This document shows, piece by piece, positions 5,108-5,669 of a stretch of 5,669 bases of DNA. The stretch lies in assembly GCA_012798275.1 (NCBI GenBank), contig JAAZNO010000120.1, positions 1 through 5,669 on the forward strand, given 5' to 3'. Every line of letters starts with the position of its first letter. Positions within the stretch are counted from its first letter, which is position 1. A program made the translations under genes and the position numbers. Under the pieces are notes generated by a model that was not told the origin of the DNA, did no database searches, and saw only the letters and a list, made by a program, of their open reading frames with translations. This DNA comes from Chloroflexota bacterium (GTDB lineage: Bacteria > Chloroflexota > Anaerolineae > B4-G1 > SLSP01).

Positions 5108-5355
5108 TGGGCCCTCCTGCTAACCAGATACCAGCGCCTGGAAGCTGCCTCTTGCCGCAGCTCGAAAGTCCCCTCCGCGCAGCGCACCCGAAAGCGGTAA
5201 CCTTCGACCTCACCGCCGGCGCGTGCCTCCGTCCAGGCGCGTTCGACGGTCTTCACCGCGTAGCGCTGCCCGTGCCAGGTGAAACTACGGGGGAAATATC
5301 CATGGCTCAGCGTCAGCCGGTGGATGGGTTCGCCGCGGCTTCGGGCGGGCCTCAT
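5104..5355 (-). CDS. Small beta-rich protein, possibly DUF6504-like
   Basis: The protein is 83 aa with no signal peptide or membrane segment. Aromatic and charged beta-strand patterns dominate: SFTWHGQRYAV (24-34), Trp41, YRFRVR (53-58), TFEL (63-66) and RRWYLVSR (73-80). The order W-x-G-x-x-Y, W, YRxxV, F-E-L, WYL recalls DUF6504-type proteins; this is a weak resemblance from memory. The start chosen is ATG 5355, because GGGAGGGG (5367-5360) precedes it by 4 nt and it overlaps the upstream stop as ATGA. A longer in-frame start at 5406 would place 17 extra residues inside the upstream gene. It overlaps the next gene by 4 bp, so the three genes are probably translated as a coupled set. Confidence 0.7.
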   Translation of the reverse strand: MRPARSRGEPIHRLTLSHGYFPRSFTWHGQRYAVKTVERAWTEARAGGEVEGYRFRVRCAEGTFELRQEAASRRWYLVSRRAQ

Positions 5356-5669
5356 TGTTCCCCTCCCACGACGGTGAACTTGCGCTCGGTGGAACCGGCG
5401 GCCCACAGGCTGTTGGTGTCCCAGGTGTTTTGCCGCTGCGGGGTGTAGCCGGGCAGCATCGGCGGCGCGACGACGATGACGGGCGGCGCCGTGGCATTGT
5501 TCACCGGCTGGGCGAAGCGTTCCTGCAGCCGCTGTTCCTGCCGCCGCCAGAGCGTGCCGAGCAGGACCAGCGCCGGGGTCATGGCGGCCAGTCCGGCAGC
5601 CAGTCCTACCAACAGGGCCAGGGCGTCATCGCTGAGCCGCTGCGTCACCACGACGATGAAGACCACGAC
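5352..5669 (-). CDS. Small membrane protein with Pro-rich tail, 5' end outside the window
   Basis: The frame is open to the window edge. The first in-frame candidate, GTG 5666, sits inside a Val-rich run, so the true start probably lies beyond 5669. The visible 105 aa begin with a hydrophobic VVVFIVVV that may end a first membrane helix. A clear transmembrane segment follows (about 16-41, ALALLVGLAAG and PALVLLGTLW), then a charged RRQEQRLQERF stretch, a Pro/Val segment APPVIVVAPPMLPGYTP and a polar tail ending in KFTVVGGEQ. The topology suggests a small membrane anchor with a soluble tail, but no family is recognised. Its TGA (5354-5352) overlaps the ATG of the next gene. Confidence 0.65.
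   Translation of the reverse strand, partial: VVVFIVVVTQRLSDDALALLVGLAAGLAAMTPALVLLGTLWRRQEQRLQERFAQPVNNATAPPVIVVAPPMLPGYTPQRQNTWDTNSLWAAGSTERKFTVVGGEQ

Overview
The window most likely comes from a bacterium of the phylum Chloroflexota, probably an Anaerolineae-like lineage. This is an inference from three things: GC-rich coding sequence, a sortase with a long Pro/Thr-rich stalk, and a DUF6391-type protein next to holA. No rRNA or other marker is present to confirm it.

Positions 1-571 hold no convincing gene but are rich in repeats and palindromes. In order they contain two perfect hairpins, a short ATTCGTG repeat cluster, a 167-bp composite palindromic element (247-413) with inverted ends and three internal hairpins, a 17-bp palindrome, and a set of inverted GTGAG boxes just before the first gene.

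Positions 572-2349 (+) form a nucleoside/base salvage operon. It encodes a thymidine kinase (tdk) followed by two divergent hypoxanthine-guanine phosphoribosyltransferase paralogs. The operon ends in a strong 16-bp terminator hairpin (2379-2427).

Positions 2487-4846 (+) form a second transcription unit with its own TATAAT box. It encodes a membrane-anchored sortase, a DUF6391-like protein with an HxxEH motif, and the DNA polymerase III delta subunit (holA). The genes overlap by 4 bp or lie 3 bp apart, so translation is probably coupled.

Positions 4859-5669 (-) converge on holA with only 12 bp between the stop codons. They hold three small, ATGA-overlapping genes: a membrane protein open at the window edge, a small Trp/Tyr-rich protein and a protein with a PNVCYVHP motif. 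None has a function I can name. This cassette, the composite palindromic element and the paired Hpt enzymes are the most unusual parts of the window.
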